Of a stretch of 64,000 nucleotides of DNA, positions 19,796-30,078 are shown piece by piece. Position 1 is the first letter of the stretch. Each line of letters starts with the position of its first letter. Below the pieces are notes generated by a model, which did no database searches, was not told the DNA's origin, and was given only the letters and a program-made list of their open reading frames with translations. The stretch is from Mesostigma viride (taxonomy: Eukaryota > Streptophyta > Mesostigmatophyceae > Mesostigmatales > Mesostigmataceae), in the NCBI GenBank assembly GCA_009746045.1, contig RPFO01000643.1, positions 1,145,589 through 1,209,588 of the forward strand, given 5' to 3'. The position numbers and the translations under genes are program-made.

Positions 19796-20217
19796 GACCC
19801 CTTAGCAATAGCCATAGCTTGTAACAATTGGAGTCACTGCCGCTAAGGCAGCCATGTCTAGAATGTTTGCCTAGCTGTGCCAACACACCTAGTCACGTGC
19901 CGCCAACGCACGGTACACAACCAGCCATAGCCTTAGCCTAGTCCTAGTACAGCCATGCTACGCCCTGGCTATGTTCAGATTACCTGCCCACGCTATACTT
20001 GTTATGCTACGCTTACATGGGTCTTATTGCACCCACAGTTTGCCGGATCGTTAGCGTGTCCGTTTAGCTAACGCGCCCGATTGCGGCTGTGGCATGCCTT
20101 TGGCATGAAGGAGACTGGGGGTCTCTGCCCTTTCTCCTGTAGTGCACACACAGGGATTAAAAGCACTTCGGTGCTCCGTGACTCCCCAACGGGAGCACGA
20201 GTTTAATTAATTAATTA
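19796..20217 (+). mobile_element. 3'-UTR-only insertion of the ORF1 element family
   Basis: Flanked by the 11-bp duplication ATGCAGCAGAA (19785-19795, 20218-20228), it interrupts the LINE RT. The sequence is the inverse match of 23776-24195, the 3' UTR of the ORF1 element there, and ends in hairpin GTGCTCC..GGAGCAC with loop GTGACTCCCCAACG and a TTAA tail. This is a strongly 5'-truncated copy showing that the 3' UTR alone is mobilised. Confidence 0.75.
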
Positions 20218-20227
20218 ATGCAGCAGA

Positions 20228-21500
20228 AAGGCCGGTGGTCGGCACCGACCGCCGCGTCGTACCGCAGGCGAGCAAGGGCGCCGTCCAATTCCTTCAAATT
20301 AAGTGAAGGGGTGTACGACGTCGTTGGTGGCAAGGCAGCCCTCTTGCAAGGCGGGGACTTGGTAGTCCGCGGCCGAGAAGGGGGGCACCGGCGGCGGCGA
20401 GGGTCCTGCAACACCGAGACGGGCGGCCGTCTCGGGGTGAAGCGGCGGGGGGGGGGCGCGAGCCCCATGCACCCATGTCAAGGAAACATCGTGGGCCAAC
20501 CAGCGGTCAAGGGGTACTGGCGCCGTGCCGTCCCCCGTGTGCTCCATGCACCGGGGTGCGCTGTCGCCGGCCGCCGAGCCGGTCGAGGTGGTACCACATG
20601 TCCTTGCCTTGGTTGCGAGCTTGGCTGGCCTTGGCATCTGCGATGCACTGGGCCGCCTCTGCGTCCTGAGCGTGCTCGTAGGCCTCCACAAGGGCGGCCT
20701 TAAGCACCGGTTTCTGCAGCGGGTCCCGGTTCATTACGCTTGAGGCGGTGCCGCGCGGGCAGCCAAGACCTTGGAATCCTGGCGGTAGAGCGGGCCGGGG
20801 CGGCGGCGGGGCATGACCGGCAGGTTCCGGGCCGCCAGCAACGGGGCGCGGGCCGGCCGCAAAGCCCGCAAAAATGGCGGCGTTGGGAGCACCCTTGTCG
20901 ACCCTGCAGCTCGTCGACGTCCGCCCGCGGGCGTCCAGGGCCGACAGCTAGGTACTCCTGTCGGCACCGGTTCCGCGCGTTCTCGGCGTCCGTCCAGTCC
21001 TCAGGATCTCCCCGGACCGGGCGTAGTAGAGCAGACCAGTCAGGGCGGGCCACTGGGGCGCGGCGCTCGTGGACATGGAACCGGAGCCGAGTGGTTGCGC
21101 GCACCAATCGGTGGTCAGAGCACACCGTGGGCGTGTCGAACACTCGGGTGTCCAGTCAACCGAAGTGCACCTGGGCTGCCGTACCACCACATAGTCCGCA
21201 CAGGCCTGACGGCCGTTAGGGGCCCGAAAAGTGACCAAGTGACTCCTGTGAGGGACGTTTGAAGTGGCAGTTGACAGCAACCATCCCGCTATCCCGCAAA
21301 AAGGCAGAAAACAGGGGAGTGTTGTCGTTAGCAGCCGTGCTGGCAGGCGCAAAGCGACTGCCAGCAGTGCCCACGGGGAGCGCGGCGTTGGCGTCGAGCA
21401 GCATAACCAAAAAGTGGCGGGCTGGGGTGGCCCCCTCAAGGCTATGCAAGTCCTCGAAGAACTTCTGGCGTTCCGACTCAGGGAGACCACTATTGTCAGT
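20228..21500 (-). pseudogene. LINE EN C-terminus and EN-RT linker, decayed
   Basis: Minus-strand fragments: ESERQKFFEDLHSLEGATPA, FLVMLLDANAALPVGTAGSR, the SDH motif (VCSDHRLVRA), RPDWSALLRPVRGDPEDW and a linker with YQVPALQEG. They correspond one to one to 11.95-13.2 kb of the plus-strand LINE. Frame changes are frequent. Confidence 0.65.
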
Positions 21501-21504
21501 GTTC

Positions 21505-22868
21505 CCAAGAAAAGTCCTTATTTTAGGACCAGTTTGAACAAAAATATATATAGTGCAAACATCGAATTTTGACCCTGGCATTTTTACCCATGACAGATAA
21601 CACACTTTTTGAATTTTGGACAAAAACCTGGGTTCAAATAATTACATTTAGTGCCTGAATGGACCCTGGCCCATGGCAGGCCTCAAACCGCGAATTTGGT
21701 CAAAATGAGAATTTAGGACCAATAGGACCAATTAGTGTCAACGCATTACCATGCTATCCACACGGTCTCTTGAGCATCTTACAAGCGCTAGGGGACCCTA
21801 CGAGGCCTTGAATTGGCGGGGCAGCGTATAACAAGGCCATATACCCTGCTGTGGCTGCCTCTATGTGTGTTTTAGCTGCAGCGGACGACGAAGATAGAGA
21901 CGGAAAAAATTGTATGACGTAAACCAACTATGTGTGACAGTTATGTGCACAGAGAGCGTCCCCTCTTTTTAGGCATAGCTGGCTGACTCAAAACACCACG
22001 ACAGCGTTGCCAGTTACACTCATGATATAGGACACCCCGGCACGTACCTGCTACTTACGTCGCCTCATTCCAGATGGTTGCAAAAAAGTCGCTGAAATCC
22101 GCAGCGAGGTCAGCTTTCCGAGAGCTGAGCGCACCAAAGCTGGCCAACCGGTTCGAAAATGATATAAACCACGCTTGTGCTGCGTTCTAGGTCCAAGAAA
22201 TACCGAAAGTGAAGACCTAGAAGGTGCGCTCGCTGCCCAGCCTGAACGTCCCTAAAACATGGTCGACAATGGAAATCGGGCAAGATTATCACGGCCCAGG
22301 CGCTCCCATGTCAAATACTCCGTTTCTAAACTCCAGACTATAATCAAAATCGTCCACAAAAATTTCCTGGCTTGATTCGCACCACCATTGCTAATACACT
22401 AACATGTTTGTGCCAGAATCGACCCTCCGCGAGCAGGCGATCTGCGACCCATTTGTGTTGTGCCGCTGTGCTACAGCGCTATACACATAAAAACTTGCGC
22501 AGAAAATATTCACAGCCTTTAAGCATAACTAACAACCTTTCGTTTTTGCTACTGGGCACCCAAAATGATAAACGCACGTGAAAACGCCGGCCACGATTGT
22601 CAGGTCGCCATATCCACCTCACTTAATTCCCGCACCCACTTTTTCGCTCCAAAATCGGTTATATTTTTGGTCGAGGTACCTACTTTCCCGCCATTATACC
22701 CGGTACCCGGGTACGGAATCCGAGTACCATGTGCCGGTACCACGGGTCGGGTACATCATGCCGGGTACGGTCCACATGGGGTACGGTCCATATAGTGACC
22801 CCCCCCCGCGGTACCCCGGTTATAGTAAATTGGTCCTAAATTTAGGACAAAGTCCTAAATTAAGGACC
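21505..22868. mobile_element. Unclassified insertion inside the LINE endonuclease
   Basis: The EN reading frame (minus) stops matching at about 22870 after GVGYAPHSV and resumes at about 21500 with NSGLPESERQKFFED, so about 1.36 kb is foreign. Its ends carry inverted copies of GTCCTTA-TTTAGGAC (left GTCCTTATTTTAGGACC; right GGTCCTAAATTTAGGAC and GTCCTAAATTAAGGACC). No transposase frame is recognisable. A dense cluster of GTAC palindromes lies at 22673-22816. The exact boundaries and target duplication are not certain. Confidence 0.45.
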
Positions 22869-23567
22869 TGGGAGCGCTAACACTATGGGGTGCGTAGCCC
22901 ACCCCGACCGTGAGGTGGTGTTTGGACCGCCCCTCGACTGAGGTGAAATGTGCCACCATAAGGCGGGGGGTTAGTGCTGAGCCGGCTAGCAACTGCCAGC
23001 GGCGAACACAAAAAGGCCAACACCACCTTGGCCTCAGTGGCGTCCCACTGCCAGCGAAGTAAAAACGCCAACCGCCTGCAAGGCGGTTGGTGCTCACCGT
23101 GCCAAATGGCACCGTGCGACGGTGCTCCTGCACGCCTAGAATATTAGACACACGATGTGCAATGCAAAAGGCGACGAGCTCCTCTACCCGGTAGCTATGG
23201 TCGTCATCTGCTAGCAATGTGCGTGCGTTGAAAGTGGCAAGGGCCAATGTTGCCTGCTGGCCCAACAACAGGGGAGAACGGCGACGGGTGATGGGGGTGG
23301 ATGCAGCGGGAGGTGGGGGTGGGGATGGAACGGAGGGGGTGGAAACGGAGGGAATAATGCTTTTCATAGCATTGATTTTGTCCTGCAAGCGTAGGATGCG
23401 AGCCTGCCTTTGCTCGGGGTATTCGGGGGTGGGGCTGATTGCACAACGCCGAGGCGTAGGTAATCTAGCACGCGTTGGGTTTTACGAATCTGACAGTTGA
23501 CAGATGAAGTTGTAGCCCGAAATACCTGCACCACCATGTCTATCACCCGACGGCTAGGTCGAGGCAT
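22869..23567 (-). pseudogene. LINE ORF2 N-terminus and endonuclease 5' half
   Basis: Starts at the ATG complement ending at 23567 (MPRPSRRVIDMVVQVFRATT). After a frame change it continues with Pro/Ser-rich sequence and the endonuclease start LALATFNARTLLADDDHSY, then ILGVQEHRR with the catalytic Glu and TVGVGYAPHS. It shows that ORF2 in this family has an N-terminal extension of about 100 residues before EN, absent in the copy at 11.6 kb. A run of 12 A lies just upstream at 23611-23622. Confidence 0.65.
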
Positions 23568-23775
23568 GGTAGTGGAACGGGGCTGTTTAGAGTTAGGCCC
23601 CGTTTAGGCAAAAAAAAAAAAAGTTAGGCCTTAGGGGCATAGTTATGCATGGATATCACTCATGGCAATTAGGTGCAGAACACATCGACATTACCATTAC
23701 CATGAATGAGACGACCAGCTATCATCGACTATGTCAAAATGAGTCATGAATGAATAATTATTTTAACAACCACAT

Positions 23776-25495
23776 TAATTAATTTTAATTAAACTCGTGC
23801 TCCCGTTGGGGAGTCACGGAGCACCGAAGTGCTTTTAATCCCTGTGTGTGCACTACAGGAGAAAGGGCAGAGACCCCCAGTCTCCTTCATGCCAAAGGCA
23901 TGCCACAGCTGCAATCGGGCGCGGCTAGCTAAAAGGACAGGCTAACGATCCGGCAAACTGTGGGTGCAATAAGACCCATGTGAGCATGTCATAGCAAGGA
24001 GCGTGGGCAAGTAATCTGAACATAGCCAGGGCGTAGCATGGCTGTACTAGAACTAGGCTAAGGCTATGGCTGGTTGTGTACCGTGCGTTGGCGGCACGTG
24101 ACTAGGTTTGTTGGCACAGCTAGGCAAACATTCTAGGCATGGCTGCCTTAGCGACAGTGACTCCAATGGTTACAAGCTAGGGCTATTGCTATTCTAGCCC
24201 GCTGGGGGCGTCCACATCTTGTGGTTGATCATCAGGTCCCCGCCCCTCCAGTACACCTTGGGCTTCTGGGGGTCCTGCTTATGGCGGAGGTATTCCGGCC
24301 ACAGGTCGCGTCGCTGCTGTTGCTGAGCGGGGGTTAGGTCGTCATCCAGCGTCCAGGTGAGGTCGTGCAACCGCTTGCGACGAGAGATCGGAACCGCTGC
24401 TTATCCTCAGGGGAGAGGAAGGTGAGCAGGACTGGTGGGGTGGCCGCCTTGTCCCGTGAGTGGGGAAGGCGGTGGCACCCACGCAGTTCTACCTCACCTA
24501 CCAGGCCCATGAGGGTAAGAAGCTGGTTCTTGATCTCGTCAGCAAGGGAGGTTGACGTCTCACCTGGCTTCTGGGGGAAGCGACGTAGCACCACTCGGCA
24601 CTCGCGGCGAGCGCGATCAGTGACCTCCCGTTGCTGGGCCTGGCGGTGGTCCTCCAGCTCCTGGAGCTTCGTGGCGATGGCGTCGGTGGTGGAGGCGGTC
24701 GCTGTCCGCAGTAGGTCCGCGTAGGAGAGCGGGAGGTCACCAGCATCCTGCCGGGGTGGCTGGGAGGCAATGGTGGCCGTCTGCTCCGCTAGCTTTGGGA
24801 CCTGTGTGGCCAGGGCCTCGGTGTGGGCGGTGATGGCCTCAAGCTTCTTCATGAGCACGCCGCACTTGCCTTCCACCTGGTTAAGGCGAGAGACAAGTGC
24901 AGCATGCGTTTCCGAAGCCTGCGCCGCGGTGTGTAGCGCCGTGAACTGTGGTTGTAGCTTGTGGACGACCTTGGTTTCCACGTTGGAGACCCGGGCCTCG
25001 ACCGTGTTGAGCGTGGTGTTCAGCGAGGTCATCTTCTCGGCCAGCGGCCAGGTCACGTGCTCCTCCAGCACTGCGCGGATGTCATCCTTGCAGAGGGAGG
25101 AAGCCGATGGGGCAGTGCCGGCTGTGCGGGGGCTGGGGCGTTGAGTGCGTTCCAAAGTTCTCTGTGGATGTCGCCGAAGCTGCGCTGGTAGTAGCTGGTC
25201 AAGATAGACTCGCGTTGGCGGGATTCGGCACAGGTGTAGAGCCAGGACGTGTCGCGGTAGTCGATAGCCGCCCCCCTTCTCCAGGTCACAAAGAGCTTCC
25301 GCTCCTGTGTGAGGAACTGGAGAACTTCGACGACTTCCTGCGGCGACAGCTGCTGCCACTCGAGGAGGGAGAACATTCCGTCGCCGGGCAAGAATTTGCT
25401 CCATTTGTGGCGATCGTGGCATGGTTTCTTGGGCTCAGGCGAGGCGCTTGGCGAGGGTTTGGCGGGTAAGCCTGGCGGCTGAACAATGGCTGCTA
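23776..25495 (-). mobile_element. ORF1-only retroelement bounded by an 11-bp TSD
   Basis: Direct repeats AACAACCACAT at 23765-23775 and 25496-25506 delimit a 1,720-bp unit. On the minus strand it contains ORF1 (25495-24195), then a 3' UTR of about 420 bases, the CTCCCCAACGG hairpin (complement at 23803-23813) and a TTAA-type tail. ORF1 passes directly into the 3' UTR with no trace of ORF2, the clearest example in the window of a HAL1-like design. Confidence 0.8.
24195..25486 (-). pseudogene. LINE ORF1-like protein with frameshifts
   Basis: The N-terminal part reads QPPGLPAKPSPSASPEPKK, then WSKFLPGDGMFSLLEWQQ and VVEVLQFLTQERKLFVTW in one frame and DTSWLYTCAESRQRESILTS after a shift near 25.3 kb. 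Next come a coiled-coil-like middle (LEEHVTWPLAEKMTSLNTTL through about 24.75 kb), the RRM-like block RARRECRVVLRRFPQKPGE, and after another one-base shift near 24385 the C-terminus LDDDLTPAQQQQRRDLWPEY and KVYWRGGDLMINHKMW ending at the TAG complement 24195. Compared with the 6.2-kb copy it adds the N-terminal domain lost there. Inactive as given. Confidence 0.65.
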
Positions 25496-25506
25496 AACAA
25501 CCACAT

Positions 25507-27819
25507 AAACAGCTCCACTATTGGCATGCATTCCATAAATCAATTAATTAATTAACCCTTGGCGATCGGGAAACCACCCGACCTGTCGACTGTGCAATTG
25601 CAATTGATATGCAAGAAATTATGTTTGGGTCATCAAAACAACATGTTTAGACAACCTGCCCACTACTTGTTGGGGGTACTACCCCCAACCACGTACCGGT
25701 AATATGCTAAAAATAGAAAAAGACGCTATTTTAGTCCTTTTTCCCTTGGCCAATGGGCAAACAATTTGGGACCCAATCAGCACACCCCTTCTAATTCCTA
25801 CCCTTTCCTAAATTCTAGCCACTCAGGACATCAAAACAAGCATGGCTGCTCCAAAAATAGAGTTTACCGTAAAACAGGGTATTTTTTTGTTAAAAAAAAA
25901 TAAATCAAAAAATTGAAGTACAATTTAGGACCATACCAGCACACCCCTTATGGCAAATGGTAGGAATTCAACAGCCCCAAGTTTTTACAGCATTCTGACA
26001 TCAGCTGTTCAATTAATAGGGCTAAATGTGATGCAAAAAATTGTCTGCTGACATCATCACAGGCATCAATCATCATCACTATCTCCTTCTTCCCCCAAGC
26101 ACAAGGGGCCATATCACGTCCCAGCATGCACGGTTTGAAGGGTATAACTGAGGCATAACATATGGGCACCATGCTCGATCGCCCTCGTCCAGCTCGTCAC
26201 ACAGCAGAAATCGGATAGCATCACTGTGTCCTGGATCGTGGCACTTGATGCATCTCATGGTCTTTCTTGCCCTACTCACCCCCCTCCTCGTCCTCCCCCT
26301 GCCCTGCACCAGCACACCACTTGTGCATGGCAAATGGTGGGAAGTGAACAGCCCCAAGGTTTAATTAAGAGCATCCTGACATCAACTGTTCAAGTAATAG
26401 GACCGGGTGTGCTGAAAACAAGTGCACGCAAAATGGGGGGAAATGGTAGTAAATGAGGACGTAAGTGCTGTCTTTGTGATCCCAATGGCTAAAAAACATG
26501 TTCAGCGTGATCGACCAAATGTTTAATGAAAAGAACAGGCACCCATAGAAGTTCACCTTTCCTAGGTAGGAACACCCTTGCAAGGCCGACGTGCATAGCT
26601 ATAGGGTAGGTAGTGATACATGCCCAAGTGGCACTCATATCTTTTGCCTACATCTACTTGCATAATGTGAGCGCTATGCTAATAACGGAGCCTTTCAACA
26701 CACCAACACCCAAGAGTAACTCATCCACAATGCCCAACAAAACCAGGTCTATGGAAGGCAGTTTACACCAAGTAAATTAGTCATACAACTAATTGCCTAT
26801 CTGCCCCATGGATAGCACAGGTAGCTCCCCTTCAATGGATGGTAGAGACTTCAGGCACAATGGAAATGCCTATAGATATACCTTGCTACCTATAAACAAC
26901 ACATGCCAAGAATGAAGTACATCATCACCTTGTCTTCCAGGACGCTGAACCGCCAAGAAGTGGCTCCTAGCTTGCCAGCTTGTTGTCTCGGTGATGTCGC
27001 CGCCGGGCATGCCGGGTTATTAAATATGCAATGTAAACAAGGCGTATTTCCTTCAAACGACTCTACACGAAGCTTGCCATGTTTGCTACAAATATGAGGC
27101 CACGTTCTCGAGCACAAAGGCAGGCACCATTTACGCAACCCCCCAGAGCTGCCAGGGGGAAATCAGGCCACGGCCTTGCAAGAAGCAGACAATTACTCAG
27201 CAGAAACTTGCCTAAAAGAACGCGGACAGCTTAGCTTAACGGATATACAAACGCACACAAAAACTGAGGTAATATGCAGGGCAGCTTGTGGTGCAACTAT
27301 AGGCGTTCCTGTCTGCCCAGGGCGTCTGACAGGAAAAGCCTGCCCTGAATGGAAAGGTCGGACGCAGGTCGTGCAGGTGCGCGCAACTTTATTCTGGGAA
27401 TGACGGGAAATGGCCGCAAGCAAAGCGATTAGCTTGTTTTCCAGTTATCCACTGATGGCCATTTCTTTCTTGACCGCTAGGCATTAGAAATAGCGAACAT
27501 CACTGCCACAGACGTGCGTTCTATGGTAGTGATTGCGGCCAGATTTTCGCAACGACCCCCCTATTAACGGGGCCAAAAAGATCGGCTGCGATCTTTGGAA
27601 TCATGCATTTGCAGCTATGAGACACGATCCAGAAATTATGTTCTGCTTATAAAAGTACTGATTTGCCTTACGCAGCCCAGATTCGGCCGCATCTACGAAA
27701 TGCACGTCGCCATGACTACTTCCGCAAGGTGCGCGCATCGTGCACCACAAAACCTTCCCGGTCCTCGGTACCGGCGGGAATTTTTTCGGCGCCAAGGGTC
27801 GGGACCGACGCGTCCCCTT
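25507..27819. mobile_element. Decayed TTAA-type (Kolobok-like) element
   Basis: The right end (27770-27819) reads GGTACCGGCGGGAATTTTTT then CGGCGCC..GGGACCGACGCGTCCCC|TTAA, matching in layout the right end of the Kolobok-like element at 38.0-38.08 kb. At the left, 25551-25575 has TTAACCCTTGGCGATCGGG, which resembles the inner part of that terminus, so the outermost bases seem lost. At 25655-25750 a block (GGGGGTAGTACCCCCAA-type hairpin, AAAATAGAAAAAGACGCT) recurs inverted at 37650-37710. A PHD-finger relic lies inside. Boundaries are approximate. Confidence 0.4.
26160..26300 (-). pseudogene. PHD-finger relic of a TTAA transposon
   Basis: The minus-strand frame encodes MRCIKCHDPGHSDAIRFLLC then DELDEGDRAW, parallel to the PHD finger at 33.2-33.5 kb (LCIKCMGAASTDANPFLLCD). 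Only the first metal ligands and the LLCD core are present; the closing H..C and C..C pairs are lost. Confidence 0.5.
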
Positions 27820-27834
27820 AATTAAACTGCATTT

Positions 27835-29760
27835 ACTTCATGATTTTGATGCGTTGAGGCCTTTAAGAACATGAATGGTTACACGTTATGAAATAGTTAT
27901 TCTGCTATTGTGCTTGTTTCCAGTTTTCACGTGTAGAGGCAAGGACTTGGTTGCCTTTGGTCCACTGCACATTAGTTGCAAAATGTGAGGTGTTATGGGA
28001 ATTCTAAAAATAAAAGCTCAGAGCTGTTATGAACGCTGGTTTTCAGAGTATTCTTTAGCGTACCCAACCTTGGTCTGTCAAAGAAATGGGTGAAGGAGTA
28101 GCCTAGGCAACAAGTGGGAGAGGCCCATGTGCTGCCCACTTGTGCATATCTCCGAATCCGCCTCTCTAAGATCTTCCCCAAGTCCTTTGTCGAGGTCTAG
28201 TGTTGTGCGGATGCCTTGTTTGTGCGCCGGGACAAGGCGGCCTCCTTTGCGTGATGTTGGTCTTATCAGGGTGCTGTGGCATCATGCTCCCAACACGGTG
28301 GCCAGATGGCCTGGTGCACAATCGGTTTTAGAGTGGCTTAAAGTCTCATATGAAGCATCTTGAACGGTGGAGTTGGAAACCTCCTGTTTAATGTGTATTA
28401 GCAATCAGGAGCCATGGAAAAGCCTTGGCGAAAAACAACGATCCGATGCATCTGTACTGCGTTTTGTGCTTGTTTCATGCTATAGTGGGGCACACCCACA
28501 GGGATCGTTCATGGCCCTTGAGACTGAGAGCTGCAGGATATTCTTGTGGTATGTTGATGGGCCTCTATTGCGTCGCTGCGTGCAGGATGGGTCGACACCG
28601 CTGTTGGAGGCGGCATCCAACGGTCACCCCGATGTCGTCCGGCTCCTCATCGAGAAGGGCGCAGATCGATGTCAACGTCATGGACGAGGTTTGTAGTGGG
28701 GATAGTTTGGGGTCATCTGTGGATTCATCCATCTGTGGGGTCTTGCTTAGCTTCATCGATCATCTGTGATTGGAATGCCTTAGCTTGTCGGGTGCCCGGC
28801 TGCTTTGGTGGCTTGACTGGGCTGCCGGCATGCATCCAAGCTGTCGGGAAGGCAGGCGATGTGGTTGGACTGAGGATAGCAGCGTGCAATGCGGCATATG
28901 TGTTGTGCTTTGGCTGTATGTACCATGGAATAGCTATGGCCAGCCCACTTTTCACTTTCTTTTCCTTTTCCTGCAGAGTGTGCATTTAGGTGAAGGACAG
29001 ATGCGCATTTTGTCTGGTCATAATCTCAGTTCGTGCATCTACCAAAGATATGCCTCGGTACATCTGATGAGTATTAATGTTAAATATCAATCTATTTCCC
29101 CATGTATTACTTGCATATAACCGTATTTGGCCTTTATGATTTTCATGCATGGAGGCCTTTTATATGAAGTAGCTACTGTGCTACTGTGCTTGTTCTCCAT
29201 TTTCCACGCGTAGACGCAAGGATCCTTACTGCCTTGGTTCGACAGCACATTTGTTACCAAATGTGGGGTGTTCTGGGAGTTCCAAACATATAAATGCTCA
29301 GATCTGTTATAAACGCTGGTTGTCAGAGTAGTCCTCAGGCGTCACCAACCTTGGTCTGTCAAACAAGTGGCTGGAGTAGCAGTAGGCAACAAGTGGGAAA
29401 GGCCCATGCGCTGCCCACTTGTGCTGCCCACTTGTTCATGTCTCAAGGACCTGCCTCCCCGTGTCCTTCCCTTTCTCTGGGGTAAGGAAATTCTTTCTCT
29501 TCATGTGCAGAAACCTTGTTTGTGCGGGACATATACGACTTCAATTGCTGGTGTTGATCTTATCAGGGTGCTGCGGCGTCATGCTCCCAACACGGTGACC
29601 AGCTGGCCCAGTGGTGCATGCTCGGGTTTGGAGAGGCTTGACTTTGTATGCAGCAGCATAGCGGTGGACATAGAAACTTTTTGTAATAGCAATGGTGAGC
29701 CATGCTTCAGCCATGGCAAACAGCGATCATCCCTTTGCCTTTATAAGAAAGTTGGACAAT
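27835..29760 (+). repeat. Diverged tandem duplication of an exon-intron unit
   Basis: 27835-28440 and 29135-29720 are collinear diverged copies. Shared landmarks in order: TTTGATGCGTTGAGGCC / TTTCATGCATGGAGGCC, CACGTGTAGAGGCAAGGA / CACGCGTAGACGCAAGGA, AACGCTGGTTTTCAGAG / AACGCTGGTTGTCAGAG, CCAACCTTGGTCTGTCAAA, AGTAGGCAACAAGTGGGA, and ATGCTCCCAACACGGTG. Each copy precedes one ankyrin exon, so the unit of about 1.3 kb is probably an intron plus exon duplicated by unequal exchange. Confidence 0.6.
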
Positions 29761-30078
29761 AAGAAGATTTGAATTCTATCTACTTTCTGATTTTTTTCGC
29801 AAGGTACATCTTCCCTGAATTCAGGTTTAAACCCCGTTCTGGGGTTTCTGGCATTTACTTTTGCCAGGATGTACACTATAGCATGGGACACGTCTGTGGT
29901 TGGAGAAACATGGGGGTACTTGCGATGGGTTATCTTCTGCATGCATCTTCTCCTACAATGTGCGTGGCGTATTCTGACTTGTTGCCTGCAGGATGGCTAC
30001 ACGGCGCTGGACTTGGCCAAGCAAAATGGCCATGTGAAGGTCGCGCAGTTCCTTGAGCCGCTCACCACGGCGCGCTAG
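28586..30078 (+). CDS. Ankyrin-repeat protein, two 3' exons
   Basis: Exon 28586-28688 follows acceptor GTGCAG and encodes DGSTPLLEAASNGHPDVVRL then LIEKGA, a textbook ankyrin repeat (G.TPL..A...GH..VV..L...GA). Four extra bases after GCAGAT (28664-28672) break the frame before the expected DVN, so this exon is damaged or misread. It ends at a GTTTGT donor. The exon at 29992-30078 follows acceptor CCTGCAG and encodes DGYTALDLAKQNGHVKVAQF then LEPLTTAR and a stop, the terminal repeat. Both exons begin with the same phase and the word DG, as expected for duplicated repeat exons. Upstream exons are not identified. Ankyrin repeats mediate protein binding; the partner is unknown. Confidence 0.6.

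Larger units (their letters stand above)
18060..23567 (-). mobile_element. Decayed LINE copy with two nested insertions
   Basis: Read on the minus strand, the parts of ORF2 occur in order: N-terminus (MPRPSRRVIDMVVQVFRATT at 23567), endonuclease, EN-RT linker (CSDHRLVRATTRLRF then RPDWSALLRPVRG at about 21.1 kb), RT and C-terminus (VGHLARTSQVDTALG at about 18.5 kb), followed by a 3' UTR matching 1130-1330 and an A/T-rich end at about 18060. Numerous stops and frame changes make it inactive. A 3'-UTR fragment (19796-20217) and a roughly 1.36-kb element (about 21.5-22.87 kb) are inserted within it. It is a different subfamily from the LINE in the tRNA array. Confidence 0.75.

Noticed and set aside
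28725-28985. Minus-strand frame inside the ankyrin intron
   Set aside because: It lies in the GT-AG intron between the two ankyrin exons and has no recognisable domain.
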